A DNA stretch of 64,000 nt from WLMZ01 sp043753895 (GTDB taxonomy: Bacteria; Actinomycetota; Acidimicrobiia; Acidimicrobiales; Ilumatobacteraceae). This document shows positions 20,146 to 28,281 of this stretch, in pieces (position 1 is the first letter of the stretch; each line of letters opens with the position of its first letter). The stretch covers positions 18,110 through 82,109 of the forward strand of contig JAYUWK010000107.1 of the NCBI GenBank assembly GCA_043753895.1. Direction: 5' to 3'. The notes beneath the pieces are model-generated. The model was not told the origin of the DNA, did not search any database, and worked only from the letters and a program-made list of their open reading frames with translations. A program made the position numbers and the translations under genes.

Positions 20146-22308
20146 CTACTTGCATCCGCTCTCAGCGGGCGGCGCGCCGACCTGCAGGTCGCGTAGCGCG
20201 ACACCGCCGTTACGCATCTCCAGTGAAAGGCGTGCTGGGTTCGGCAGACGAACTGCGGCACGAATCTCTCCGTCGACGATCAGCGCAGCCGAATGAGCGC
20301 CGACGACGACGGCAAACGCGTGGATGGCCGTGTCTGCAGCGGTGGGTTGTGCCGTGTCCACACTCGCTGGATCCATGATGACCGAGTCGAATACCGTTGC
20401 GTCGTTGCCCGAAAACACCTCGGTGTCGGCGATGTTCAGACGCATCGTCTCGTCAGTGCTCCGCGCTCCGTCGAAACGGAACGATAGGAACGACGCACCT
20501 GCGCCGGGCGCTGCGGTGTAGGTGCCTGATATTCGCGTGCACAGTGACGGACTGAGCTCAAGCACGTCGTCAGAGGAGGCAGCGGTGTCGGCCGACAACG
20601 TGGCCCGGCCAGCCCCGGCGACCCACGACGATGCGGTACCGAGCGCCCGAGTGGGAGTCAGTGTCCGACCCGCGCCGCCGCGCAGCAATGCATCTGCTTG
20701 GTCATTGCGAACGTAGATGTTGTAGTCGCTGCCCGCATATGCCCGAGTGAAGTTGGCATGCACATAGTCGGCAAATGGAGTGCCAGCCGCCATCGGCATT
20801 GCCGTCTCTTCGAGAAACGCAGCTGGACGCGCCTCGCGCATGTCGTCGGCGAACCACTCCCAGGTCTTCGGCAACACGTACTGCGGTCCGGTACGGCCGA
20901 GATAGATCTGACCCATCATGACACTCTCCCAGATGAACCGAGTGGCCGACACGCGACGGTAATTGAGATAGGTCCACGGGAAATTGGTCCAGGCCAAGAG
21001 CGGATCATCAGCTTTGGAGACAAGGTCGAGCGTGGCGCGAACCGTGCGTTGATTTCCCGGTTGAGCGGCCTCACGATCGAGCGACGTCTGATGCACATTG
21101 GAGAAGCTGCTTGCGGCCTGCAGACCCTGGGTGAGGTGCGAGCCACTACTTGTTGCAACCGCTATCAAGCCGGCCATGAGTGGCCACGCGATGATGGACC
21201 GGAAGTCTCCGTGCTCCCGTTGGATCAAGCGGTATCCGTGGCCGATAACGGTCGCACCCATTAATGCTGTCGGCAGCGCCAGAATGGCGAAATAGTGGGA
21301 CGAATATCGTTGGCTGAGCACCAGTTCGATCCATGCTCCAACAAACCAGAGCGAGAGACAGAGGTGAACAGACCGCTCTCGACGATCAAGCGTGCGCCAT
21401 AGCGCACCTGTGACCCCAAAGAAGCTGATCACGATGACCAACGACATGGGCCAACGGCGGTAGTACCGGAGAATCACATCGCGTCCGTACACAATTTGAT
21501 TTGCAAGACTCCGTCCGGTGCCAGTGGACTGATACTTGGCGTAGGTCCACCACCCACTCCAAAATTCTTCGAAGCTCGATCGGGCTACGTAGTAAAGCGG
21601 CGCGGCAGCAACCACCAGTATTGGAGTGAGTATCAGGGTTCGACGACATCTCCGATAGAGGGCATCGTCATCGATGTCATCAAGGCGCTGCCAGGCCAGC
21701 AGACCAACTGCAAAGGCGGCAATGGCCGACACAAGAAGCGTCTGAACGGCCAATCCAATCAGCACCCCTACTGCGACTGCTGACCAGTGTGCTCTCCGGG
21801 GCCGCCATGCGGTCGGCCAGAGGCCGATGAGCCACGCGGCTGCAAACAATCCGACTATCTTGTTCCTGCTGTACGAGACACCTGCGTAGTCGGCCGGGCC
21901 GAGCGCGAAATGGAAGAACACGTAGATACCAACTGCGAACCCGACCAAGCGATGACCTCCGACGGCCCGAACCGTGCGACTCGCTGCCCAAGCAAGGAGG
22001 CCGCTCACGGCGAGCACGATAAAGGAGATTGCGTACCAGAAGCCGTCCCATGACGTGAGCCCTGCGACCACATAGTCCACCATGGGCTCGAGTGGACCCT
22101 TGTTGATCGGACCATTTTGGTAGAACGACCCGCCAAAACGAATCGTGCGCTCGACATAGTCTCGCGTCTCTTGGGGATCCCAGTTTTGCGATCGGAATTC
22201 ATTGTTGAAGAAGGCTGCGACCACCATCGCACCGACCAGAAACACCGTGGCGTACAGGAACACCCGCGACCAACGATTCCATCCCAACGGGGTGGCGGGC
22301 GCACTCAT
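20146..22308 (-). CDS. Large polytopic membrane protein, GT-C glycosyltransferase-like
   Basis: The 720-residue protein has about ten hydrophobic helices in residues 1-400 (VFLYATVFLVGAMVVAAFF first; VGFAVGIYVFFHFALG; MSLVIVISFFGVTGAL; ALMGATVIGHGY), then a 300-residue extracytoplasmic region. That layout, with an acidic pair early in the first large loop, resembles GT-C polyprenyl-phosphate-dependent glycosyltransferases. No signature residue proves activity. The C-terminal 150 residues look like a beta-rich domain. The ATG overlaps the stop of the preceding membrane gene, so the two are coupled and probably act together in envelope glycan or glycolipid assembly. Confidence 0.6.
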   Translation of the reverse strand: MSAPATPLGWNRWSRVFLYATVFLVGAMVVAAFFNNEFRSQNWDPQETRDYVERTIRFGGSFYQNGPINKGPLEPMVDYVVAGLTSWDGFWYAISFIVLAVSGLLAWAASRTVRAVGGHRLVGFAVGIYVFFHFALGPADYAGVSYSRNKIVGLFAAAWLIGLWPTAWRPRRAHWSAVAVGVLIGLAVQTLLVSAIAAFAVGLLAWQRLDDIDDDALYRRCRRTLILTPILVVAAAPLYYVARSSFEEFWSGWWTYAKYQSTGTGRSLANQIVYGRDVILRYYRRWPMSLVIVISFFGVTGALWRTLDRRERSVHLCLSLWFVGAWIELVLSQRYSSHYFAILALPTALMGATVIGHGYRLIQREHGDFRSIIAWPLMAGLIAVATSSGSHLTQGLQAASSFSNVHQTSLDREAAQPGNQRTVRATLDLVSKADDPLLAWTNFPWTYLNYRRVSATRFIWESVMMGQIYLGRTGPQYVLPKTWEWFADDMREARPAAFLEETAMPMAAGTPFADYVHANFTRAYAGSDYNIYVRNDQADALLRGGAGRTLTPTRALGTASSWVAGAGRATLSADTAASSDDVLELSPSLCTRISGTYTAAPGAGASFLSFRFDGARSTDETMRLNIADTEVFSGNDATVFDSVIMDPASVDTAQPTAADTAIHAFAVVVGAHSAALIVDGEIRAAVRLPNPARLSLEMRNGGVALRDLQVGAPPAESGCK

Positions 22309-23759
22309 TCTGCCGTCACCTTGCGGCGACGAGCGTCGTCGAGCAGGGTGTCCACGCCGAGACTGACACAGATCGCCAAGATCAACGCCATACGCGCCAG
22401 CGGGCCCACCATGTGTCGTTGCACCTCGACCGAGTCGCCCACATAGGCCATGTACAGGTCGACGAATGTCGACGCAAGCAGCAGCCCCAACACGATGGAC
22501 TGCAATCCGCGTCGTCGCGCCGCGAGTGCGAGACCTACGCATGCCAACAGCGACCAGATCAACAATCCGAGTCGCGACGTGGGGCCGCCAACCTGCCCAG
22601 GCGTTGTCGCAGGGAGTCGCTTGGTCACATGAAACGCGTCGTACGCAGATTGATCACTGCTCAACAACGTCGGCAGATCGCGGTAGAGCGCGCTCACCCA
22701 ATGCGGAATGAAACGCACATCCGACTCGAGCATCTGGCGCTGCCCACTGCCTCTGGCCCACGCGCGAAAGGACTCGAGATCGGCGCTGTTGAGCATCTTC
22801 CAGTTGTTGTCGAAGCTACTGAAACCGGTGCGTTCCACCAGCGCGTCGCTCATCGGCATACCCTGATCGACGAACCAGTTGGTCAGTTCCTTGTCGGGGA
22901 GCACGCGCAAGCCCACGTTGTTCAATGTGGCATAGCGATTGCGGCCGTTGACGAACTGGGCCGCGCCGATACCGAGACACACGACGAGTGTGATGACGCC
23001 CCAGCGGCGCAGCGCTCGACGCAGATCGGGATCGGCGCCCCTCCAGAGGAATGAGGCGAGCAGCAACGCCGGAACCCCGATCGCCATCCATGGCGGCACA
23101 TTCGAATCGCGCGCCGTGAGCCACGCAATGGTCGTGAGTGTGGCCCATCGCAGGCGAATCACCGTTGGCTCGGCGGAGAAGCGCCACCACATCGACACCG
23201 AAACCACGGCAAGTGTCATGCCCAGCGACTCGCTCAGAATGTGGGTATTCCACAGAGCGAACCGCGGCTCGAGGCCGATCATGATGATCAGCAGTCCGGC
23301 AAGCAGGCGTGCCTCGGCTTGCCGCAGAATCCGACAGGCCACGCGAACAGCGAACAGATACGCCAACCCATAGAGGAAGGTCTGGACCACGACCGTCACC
23401 ACCGTGCTGCGCCCGAGCAGGAACAACAGCGTGGGGAATGCAATCGGACGCTCAGCGGCGTAGAACGCAGGCGAGAACGGTGTGAGCCTGGCGGCATTGA
23501 TGAACGAGAACGAGTCCGGGAAGAAGATCTTGAACTGACCGGGCCACGACGCGCCCAAGGTGCGCACAACGAACAGCAACAGCCCGAGAGATGCGACCAC
23601 TCCCGCCGCCGTCGAGATCCAGCCGGCATCTGTGAGGCGCGGCCACACCGCGCGATTCATCCACCGTCCCAGCGATGTCTCGCCGGCGGGCGATGTCGTA
23701 CGCACAGGCTGCTCGGAGAGTTCGGCCGCGGCGTCAGAATCGGGTGCGGTCGTGGGCAT
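22305..23759 (-). CDS. Polytopic membrane protein, GT-C-like
   Basis: The 484-residue protein starts with a soluble Ala/Glu-rich stretch of about 60 residues. About ten transmembrane segments follow (ISTAAGVVASLGLLLFVVRT, FPTLLFLLG, LLAGLLIIMIGLEPRFA, LIWSLLACVGLALAA and others). The loop after the first segment, FPDSFSFINAARLTPFSPAFY, contains an Asp in the position typical of GT-C enzymes, and HILSESLGMTLAVV resembles the mid-region of mannosyltransferase-like proteins. I chose ATG 23759 because TAGCGT lies 8 nt upstream. It is coupled to the larger GT-C-like gene. Its promoter region is copy A of the 214-nt repeat. Confidence 0.6.
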   Translation of the reverse strand: MPTTAPDSDAAAELSEQPVRTTSPAGETSLGRWMNRAVWPRLTDAGWISTAAGVVASLGLLLFVVRTLGASWPGQFKIFFPDSFSFINAARLTPFSPAFYAAERPIAFPTLLFLLGRSTVVTVVVQTFLYGLAYLFAVRVACRILRQAEARLLAGLLIIMIGLEPRFALWNTHILSESLGMTLAVVSVSMWWRFSAEPTVIRLRWATLTTIAWLTARDSNVPPWMAIGVPALLLASFLWRGADPDLRRALRRWGVITLVVCLGIGAAQFVNGRNRYATLNNVGLRVLPDKELTNWFVDQGMPMSDALVERTGFSSFDNNWKMLNSADLESFRAWARGSGQRQMLESDVRFIPHWVSALYRDLPTLLSSDQSAYDAFHVTKRLPATTPGQVGGPTSRLGLLIWSLLACVGLALAARRRGLQSIVLGLLLASTFVDLYMAYVGDSVEVQRHMVGPLARMALILAICVSLGVDTLLDDARRRKVTAE

Positions 23760-23767
23760 CGGGCGAG

Positions 23768-23773
23768 ACGCTA
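23768..23773 (-). promoter_or_regulatory. -10 box of probable leaderless promoter
   Basis: TAGCGT on the minus strand lies 8 nt before ATG 23759. It forms the last conserved block (CACTAGCGT) of the dispersed 214-nt repeat and is identical in the other copy. Confidence 0.5.
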
Positions 23774-23981
23774 GTGCCCTGTCCATATACGTTGGGGGCG
23801 CGCCGACCTGACACCGCCGCATTGAGACAGACCCCACATTGGTGGCAGGTCCTCCCACTCCCGATCACAATCTGGCGCAACTCAGGGTTTTGTCCGCGCG
23901 AACAGATCGACTGTGCACATCTTCCCTCGCTCAAACGGGCTGGGACGGGGACCGGACGTGTGCCGTTCAGCGATCGTTCGG
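23768..23981 (-). repeat. 214-nt dispersed repeat, copy A
   Basis: Read on the minus strand, this block matches 46760-46973 on the plus strand from CCGAACGATCG to CACTAGCGT. The first 130 nt match at about nine of ten positions (for example GGTCCCCGTCCCAGCCCG and CTGTTCGCGCGGACAAAA). The middle diverges and the last 25 nt match again. Differences do not fall in third codon positions and include small indels, so it is not conserved as protein-coding sequence. It fills most of the gap between the divergent-side end of nusB and the membrane-protein start. Confidence 0.85.
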
Positions 23982-24040
23982 CGCCTAGCACCCACCACCT
24001 GACCCACGCGGACCTTTGTGGTCAGAGCACGAGTAACCGC

Positions 24041-24070
24041 GGCGTGTTGCTAGGCGGCGTGTTGCTAGGC
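24041..24070. repeat. Perfect 15-bp tandem duplication over the nusB stop
   Basis: GGCGTGTTGCTAGGC occurs twice head to tail. On the minus strand it places two in-frame TAG codons 15 nt apart, the first of which ends nusB. Confidence 0.9.
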
Positions 24071-24487
24071 CGCGCGCACCTTCGGTGCGATGGCCGAGAG
24101 AACGCCGTTGACAAACCGTCCGGAATCGTCGGTGGAGAAACGCTTGGCGAGTTCGACGGCCTCGTCGATGACCACGGCCACGGGAACCTCTGGCCGACCC
24201 ATCAGTTCGAAAATCCCGATGCGCAACACGTTTCGGTCGATGGTCGGCATGCGCTGCAACGTCCAACCTTTGGAGTGGCTGGCGATGAGATCATCGATGT
24301 CGCGACCGTGTTGTTGCACGCCGGCAATGAGCATCTGGGTGAGGTCGTCCACGGGTAACACCTGTGCGTCGACCACATCGGTGGGTGCCATCGACTTCGA
24401 TTCAGCTTCGTACAACAGGATCAACGCCCGCTCCCGGGCGTCGGATCGTTCGTCTTCGTCGCCGTCCTGGCGGATACGGCGTGCCAT
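24065..24487 (-). CDS. nusB: Transcription antitermination factor NusB
   Basis: NusB, with NusE (S10), binds boxA RNA and promotes antitermination on rRNA operons. The 140-residue all-helical protein shows ARERALILLYEAESKSM near residue 17, then ASHSKGWTLQRMPTIDRNVLRIGIFEL across residues 69-95 (the quoted blocks are adjacent), and the C-terminal AVVIDEAVELAKRFSTDDSG. It begins 5 bp after the efp stop, the common efp-nusB order. Its stop lies in a 15-bp tandem duplication. Confidence 0.95.
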   Translation of the reverse strand: MARRIRQDGDEDERSDARERALILLYEAESKSMAPTDVVDAQVLPVDDLTQMLIAGVQQHGRDIDDLIASHSKGWTLQRMPTIDRNVLRIGIFELMGRPEVPVAVVIDEAVELAKRFSTDDSGRFVNGVLSAIAPKVRAA

Positions 24488-24492
24488 GTTGC

Positions 24493-25056
24493 TCAGACCC
24501 GCGTCATGTAGTCGCCGGTACGCGTGTCGACCTTGACGCGGTCGCCCGGGTTGATGAACAACGGGACCTGGATGACCTTGCCGGTCTCGAGCGTGGCCGG
24601 CTTGCGGGCACCACTCACACGATCGCCTTGCACGCCGGGGTCGGTGTCAGCGATGGTCAGCTCGACAGAGGCGGCGATCTCGACGCTGACGATCTCGCCC
24701 TGATACGTGGCGATCGTTGCCATCATCGATTCGACCATGTAGTCGGCCGCGTCACCGAGTGCCTTGGGGGGCACGGTCATCTGGTCGTAGGTCGCCGTGT
24801 CCATGAACACGTAGTCGTCGCCGTCGCGATAGAGGAACTGCATGTCGCTGCGGTCGATGATGGCCTGCTCGACGCGGATACCTGCGTTGAAGGTCTTCTC
24901 GATGACCGCGCCATTGCGCAGATTGCGGATCTTGGTGCGCACGAATGCCCCACCTTTGCCGGGCTTGACGTGTTGGAACTCGACGACCTGGAACAGGCCG
25001 TTGTCGAGCTCGAGCGTGATCCCGTTCTTCAGTTCGTTGGTGGTGATGGCAGGCAT
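24493..25056 (-). CDS. efp: Elongation factor P
   Basis: EF-P rescues ribosomes stalled at polyproline stretches. The 187-residue protein has the three beta-domains. Domain I begins AITTNELKNGITLELDNGLF and carries the tip loop HVKPGKGGAFVRTK with the conserved Lys near residue 34, in the actinobacterial PGKG context that is thought to work unmodified. The C-terminal signature is GDRVKVDTRTGDYMTRV. The start at 25056 lies inside the 3' end of the preceding aminopeptidase gene (28 bp overlap). Confidence 0.96.
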   Translation of the reverse strand: MPAITTNELKNGITLELDNGLFQVVEFQHVKPGKGGAFVRTKIRNLRNGAVIEKTFNAGIRVEQAIIDRSDMQFLYRDGDDYVFMDTATYDQMTVPPKALGDAADYMVESMMATIATYQGEIVSVEIAASVELTIADTDPGVQGDRVSGARKPATLETGKVIQVPLFINPGDRVKVDTRTGDYMTRV

Positions 25057-26153
25057 GGCGAATCCTTGGGCGTTTTGGTGAGCGGCTGGCATCCGTTGGT
25101 GGTAACCACCACCATGTCTTCGATTCGGACGCCACCGAAGTCTCTACGATAGACGCCCGGTTCCACAGTCACCACGTCGGCGAGGTGAAGAGTGTCGTCG
25201 AAGCTCTGCGTGAGCCATGGCGATTCGTGAATCTGCAGGCCCACGCCGTGACCGGTGCCGTGGTTGAACCATGCTCCCCATCCGGCCGAGGCAATATGGG
25301 CTCGACACACATCGTCTATGTGTCGGCCGCTCGCGCCCGGGGCGACGGCCGCGACCCCGCCGGTCTGCGCAGCGAGCACGACTGCATAGACCTCTGCCTG
25401 CATCTGGGTGGGGTTGCCGATCGTGAAGGTGCGAGTCATGTCGCTGTGGTAGCCATCGAACAAGGCGCCAAAGTCGACGACCACGGTCATGCCCTCGGTG
25501 ATGCGCGTGTGGTCGGGATGGTGATGCGGCATCGCGGCATTCGCCCCGGCCGCGATGATGGTGTCGAAACTCGGCGCCTCGGCGCCCCGGGCGCGCATCG
25601 CTGCATCGAGGGCATCGCGGAAGTCGACCTCGGTTGGTTCGTCGTGCAGATCGGGCAGGGTCGCCGCAAGCGCCTGATCTGCGATGTCTGCCGCGTGGGC
25701 CATTCGATCGATTTCCCCGCGCTCTTTCGTGCGCCGGAGTGTTTCGACCAACCCTGCGGTCGGTACCCACACGGCGTCGACTGTTGCGGCCAGTGATGAG
25801 TGATCGGCGAAGCTGATGTGGCCACCCTCGAAGCCGAGCCGTGTGGCCGCGCTGACCGTGGAAGACAGCTGTGCCACCTGCCCAGCGCGGGTGCTGCCGA
25901 CGGCGACTTGCACGTCGACGCCGACCACCCTGCTCTGCTCCTGAGCCTGATCGCCGTAGCGGCCATCGGTGATGAGGGTGAGTCCATTGGGCGCGACCAC
26001 CAACCACGCGCTCGATCCGGTAAAACCTGTGAGCCAACGAATGTTGACGAGGCTGGTGACCAAGAGCGCATTCGTACCGGCGCCCGCGAGTGCGTCGAGC
26101 AGACGTGGCGCCCGAGCGGCGTAGTCGAGGTCGACGAGTTGTGGTGCGTTCAC
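25029..26153 (-). CDS. Xaa-Pro aminopeptidase (M24 family)
   Basis: This M24 metallopeptidase probably removes N-terminal residues preceding proline. The 374-residue protein has a creatinase N-terminal domain (NALLVTSLVNIRWLTGFTGS near residue 28) and the pita-bread catalytic domain. All five metal ligands can be placed: both Asp in VVDFGALFDGYHSDMTR, His in HGTGHGVGLQIHE, Glu in VVTVEPGVY and Glu in GGVRIEDMVVV. It overlaps aroQ upstream (4 bp) and efp downstream (28 bp). The aroQ-pepP-efp-nusB order is widespread. Confidence 0.94.
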   Translation of the reverse strand: MNAPQLVDLDYAARAPRLLDALAGAGTNALLVTSLVNIRWLTGFTGSSAWLVVAPNGLTLITDGRYGDQAQEQSRVVGVDVQVAVGSTRAGQVAQLSSTVSAATRLGFEGGHISFADHSSLAATVDAVWVPTAGLVETLRRTKERGEIDRMAHAADIADQALAATLPDLHDEPTEVDFRDALDAAMRARGAEAPSFDTIIAAGANAAMPHHHPDHTRITEGMTVVVDFGALFDGYHSDMTRTFTIGNPTQMQAEVYAVVLAAQTGGVAAVAPGASGRHIDDVCRAHIASAGWGAWFNHGTGHGVGLQIHESPWLTQSFDDTLHLADVVTVEPGVYRRDFGGVRIEDMVVVTTNGCQPLTKTPKDSPCLPSPPTN

Positions 26154-26596
26154 AGGCCCAGCCGTCGAGCCACTGCCTGCACCGCCAATTCATAGCCGTG
26201 GAGGCCCAACCCAACGATCGTGCCGGTGGCCACGGGCGACACGACACTGGTATGCCGCCACGGCTCGCGCGCATTGGGATTGGAGATGTGCACCTCGATC
26301 ACGGGGCCGGCGAATGCCGCGAGGGCATCATGCAGGCTCCAGGCGTAATGCGTGAAGGCACCCGGGTTGATGATGATCGCCACGGCATCGGTACGCGCTG
26401 CGTGAATGGCATCGACGAGTTCGCCTTCGTGGTTCGTCTGGCAATGCTCGATCGACAGGTCGAACTGGCTCGCGGCCGCTCGGGCCGCGTCGACATAGTC
26501 CTGCAGCGATGCGGATCCGTAGATGTCAGGCTCGCGTTCACCGAGCAGATTGAGGTTCGGACCATGCAAGAGTGCGATGCGGTTCTGGTTCGACAT
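26150..26596 (-). CDS. aroQ: 3-dehydroquinate dehydratase, type II
   Basis: AroQ dehydrates 3-dehydroquinate in the shikimate pathway. The 148-residue dodecameric-type protein shows the N-terminal LLHGPNLNLLGEREPDIYG with the active-site Arg and Tyr lid, NHEGELVDAIH, the substrate-binding IINPGAFTHYAWSLHDAL, and the catalytic His in VIEVHISNPNAREPWRHTSV. No other shikimate gene is nearby. It starts 6 bp after the HAD-PlsC gene and overlaps pepP, so it is part of that operon. Confidence 0.96.
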   Translation of the reverse strand: MSNQNRIALLHGPNLNLLGEREPDIYGSASLQDYVDAARAAASQFDLSIEHCQTNHEGELVDAIHAARTDAVAIIINPGAFTHYAWSLHDALAAFAGPVIEVHISNPNAREPWRHTSVVSPVATGTIVGLGLHGYELAVQAVARRLGL

Positions 26597-26602
26597 GGTG
26601 AT

Positions 26603-28069
26603 TCAGTCCGTTCCGGGTCGGCGGGTGTAACGCGCCCGCGGGTCGCCCTGATAGCCAGCCGGTAGCGCGGCCGCGAGTTCCTCGTCGGTGGGGACGTGTT
26701 TGGCGCGACCCTCCGGAGGCAACAGCGCCGCGATCGCTCGCATCAGCTTCTTGGTGTCGGCATCCTGGCTGCGGTACTTCATGTCGACCGGCGCCCCCAC
26801 CTTGACCGTGACCAATGGCGGATCGACGACGTTGAGCATCGCGGGAAGCCGGGCATTACGCGCCCACACTTTTTCGGTTCCCCACAGTCCAACGGGAATG
26901 ACCGGCACCTTGGTCAATGCGGCCAAGCGGGCCGCGCCCCAGCGACCCTGCAGCACAGGATCGAAAAACTCGATGCCGCGCGGAATCGTGCCCTGGGGCA
27001 TGATTGCCACGATGTCGCCGGCCGCAAGCGCCTCTGCCGCAGCCTGCAGCGGTCCGTCGCTGCCCGTGCCCCGTTCTACCCGGATACCGCCCATGGCAGA
27101 TGCGATCTGGCCAATAACCGGCGCGTCGAAGACCTCTTTCTTGCCGAGGAAGCGCACGGTTCGACCGGTCTTGGAGATGGCCAGAGCCATCGCCGCAACG
27201 TCGAAGTAGCTGCGATGGTTGCCGCACAAGATGGCGGGGCCGATGGCAGGGATATTCTCGATGCCGCTGATGTGGAAACGGGCGTACGGGAAAAACATCG
27301 GATGGGTGAACGCAAGCGCGATTTTCTGCAGTTCGAGACCAATCACCGGCACCTTTGCACCTCCGGACGGCACATCGAGTCGAATCACCGGCCACCGTCG
27401 GGCGGCGGCCATCAACACCATACGTGGGTCCGGGTTGACGACGAAGGGATTTCCCACCGCAGTCAACAGCGGAGTGTCGTACACGCTGTCGCTGTAGGCA
27501 AAACTCTTGGACATGTCGATGTTGTTGTGTCGGGCCCACTCCTGCACTGCGGCCAATTTGCCAGAACTCCACACGAACGGTCCGGACAACGTGCCGTCAT
27601 AGATGCCGTCGGCGTTCACGGTGTAGCGGGTGGCCACGACGCCGTCGAGGCCGAGCAAGTCGGCGAACGGCTTGACCAGATCGTACGGCGTCGTGGTCGC
27701 GAGCACGACGGGTCGGCCCGCGGCGCGATGCTCGTCGAACAAGGCGCCGGCCAATGGCTGCACCATCTCGGCCAATTGCCCGGCAACCGATTCTGCTGCG
27801 TCCTGCACTGCTTGACGCGAACGACCCTTGGCCATCGTGACGGCTTGGCGCGCCAAGGCCATGCTCGGCAACGTCTCGCCAATGGTGTTGAACAGGTTGA
27901 ACAGGAACTTCTCACCGGGGATGTTGCGATTGATCAACCCGGCGGTCTTCATCGCCGCGCTGAACACTTCGCCCGACGCACCGGCGAGCAGCGTGCGGTC
28001 GAGATCAAAGAACGCCGCTGCGCCCTGGGGCTCGGATGCGTGGGGCCGGGGTCGCTTGGCAGGACTCAT
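26603..28069 (-). CDS. Fusion of HAD-IB phosphatase and 1-acylglycerol-3-phosphate acyltransferase (PlsC)
   Basis: The 488-residue protein joins two enzymes. Residues 15-230 are a HAD-IB hydrolase: AAFFDLDRTLLAGASG with the DxD nucleophile, TTTPYDLVKPFADLLG, and AYSDSVYDTPLL with the metal Asp. Residues 250-450 are a PlsC acyltransferase with the HX4D motif in CGNHRSYFDVAAMA, the EKR-type FLGKKEVFDAPVIG and the PQGTIPRG block. Such fusions in actinobacteria are linked to lysophosphatidate acylation in phospholipid synthesis; the HAD part may dephosphorylate a lipid intermediate, which is inference. It heads the aroQ-pepP-efp-nusB chain, with a -10-like box (TACGAT) 6 nt before its ATG. Confidence 0.9.
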   Translation of the reverse strand: MSPAKRPRPHASEPQGAAAFFDLDRTLLAGASGEVFSAAMKTAGLINRNIPGEKFLFNLFNTIGETLPSMALARQAVTMAKGRSRQAVQDAAESVAGQLAEMVQPLAGALFDEHRAAGRPVVLATTTPYDLVKPFADLLGLDGVVATRYTVNADGIYDGTLSGPFVWSSGKLAAVQEWARHNNIDMSKSFAYSDSVYDTPLLTAVGNPFVVNPDPRMVLMAAARRWPVIRLDVPSGGAKVPVIGLELQKIALAFTHPMFFPYARFHISGIENIPAIGPAILCGNHRSYFDVAAMALAISKTGRTVRFLGKKEVFDAPVIGQIASAMGGIRVERGTGSDGPLQAAAEALAAGDIVAIMPQGTIPRGIEFFDPVLQGRWGAARLAALTKVPVIPVGLWGTEKVWARNARLPAMLNVVDPPLVTVKVGAPVDMKYRSQDADTKKLMRAIAALLPPEGRAKHVPTDEELAAALPAGYQGDPRARYTRRPGTD

Positions 28070-28075
28070 GGGACC

Positions 28076-28081
28076 ATCGTA
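28076..28081 (-). promoter_or_regulatory. -10 box of probable leaderless promoter for the HAD-PlsC operon
   Basis: TACGAT on the minus strand lies 6 nt before ATG 28069. It sits directly after the terminator-like hairpin of the small RNA candidate, so the operon would have its own start independent of that RNA. Confidence 0.45.
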
Positions 28082-28084
28082 GGC

Positions 28085-28207
28085 GAAAACGGGAAAGGTC
28101 CCGCTTGGGGGAAGCGGGACCTCTCAACCTTGGAACCCAGGCACTTGGGGGAAGCGCCTTGGTGGGTTCTTGTCGAGCAACTTGTTGGGGGAACAAGTCA
28201 CTTCGAT
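28085..28207 (-). ncRNA. Candidate small RNA with three CCCCC-loop hairpins (6C-like)
   Basis: On the minus strand three hairpins follow one another, each with the loop CCCCC closed by UU/AA: ACTTGTT-CCCCC-AACAAGT, GGCGCTT-CCCCC-AAGTGCC (extended by GAACCCA/TGGGTTC) and GGTCCCGCTT-CCCCC-AAGCGGGACC. Loop starts are exactly 40 nt apart. The last, 10-bp stem is followed by TTTCCCGTTTT, resembling a terminator. Upstream, TTGCAA, 17 nt and CATACT form a plausible promoter, giving a transcript of about 120 nt. The actinobacterial 6C RNA family has C-rich loops on two hairpins and pairs with G-rich mRNA sites. This one has three hairpins and five-C loops, so it is either a divergent member or an analogue. 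Ends are approximate. Confidence 0.7.
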
Positions 28208-28256
28208 GTCATGTGAAAGTATGCACGTGAATGAGTGATCTTGCAAGCAGAACTTG

Positions 28257-28273
28257 AAGATAGACGCTATCTT
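28257..28273 (+). promoter_or_regulatory. Inverted repeat before the LysR-type gene, possible autoregulatory operator
   Basis: AAGATAG-ACG-CTATCTT is a perfect 7-bp-arm palindrome ending 8 nt before the regulator's ATG. Its right arm overlaps a -10-like TATCTT. Interrupted dyads in this position are typical of LysR autoregulation. Confidence 0.5.
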
Positions 28274-28281
28274 TTTTGGAG

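Noticed and set aside
23734..23991. Minus-strand frame with four Cys (CAQSIC, CHQCGVC) that looked like a WhiB-like small protein
   Set aside because: The same frame in repeat copy B (46760 onward) loses the Cys pattern and most substitutions change amino acids, so the sequence is not conserved as protein.
28085..28207. The three-hairpin region read on the plus strand, with GGGGGA loops as CsrA-type sites
   Set aside because: The plus strand has no promoter before it, no terminator after it, and CsrA is not expected in this lineage; the minus strand has both promoter-like and terminator-like signals.
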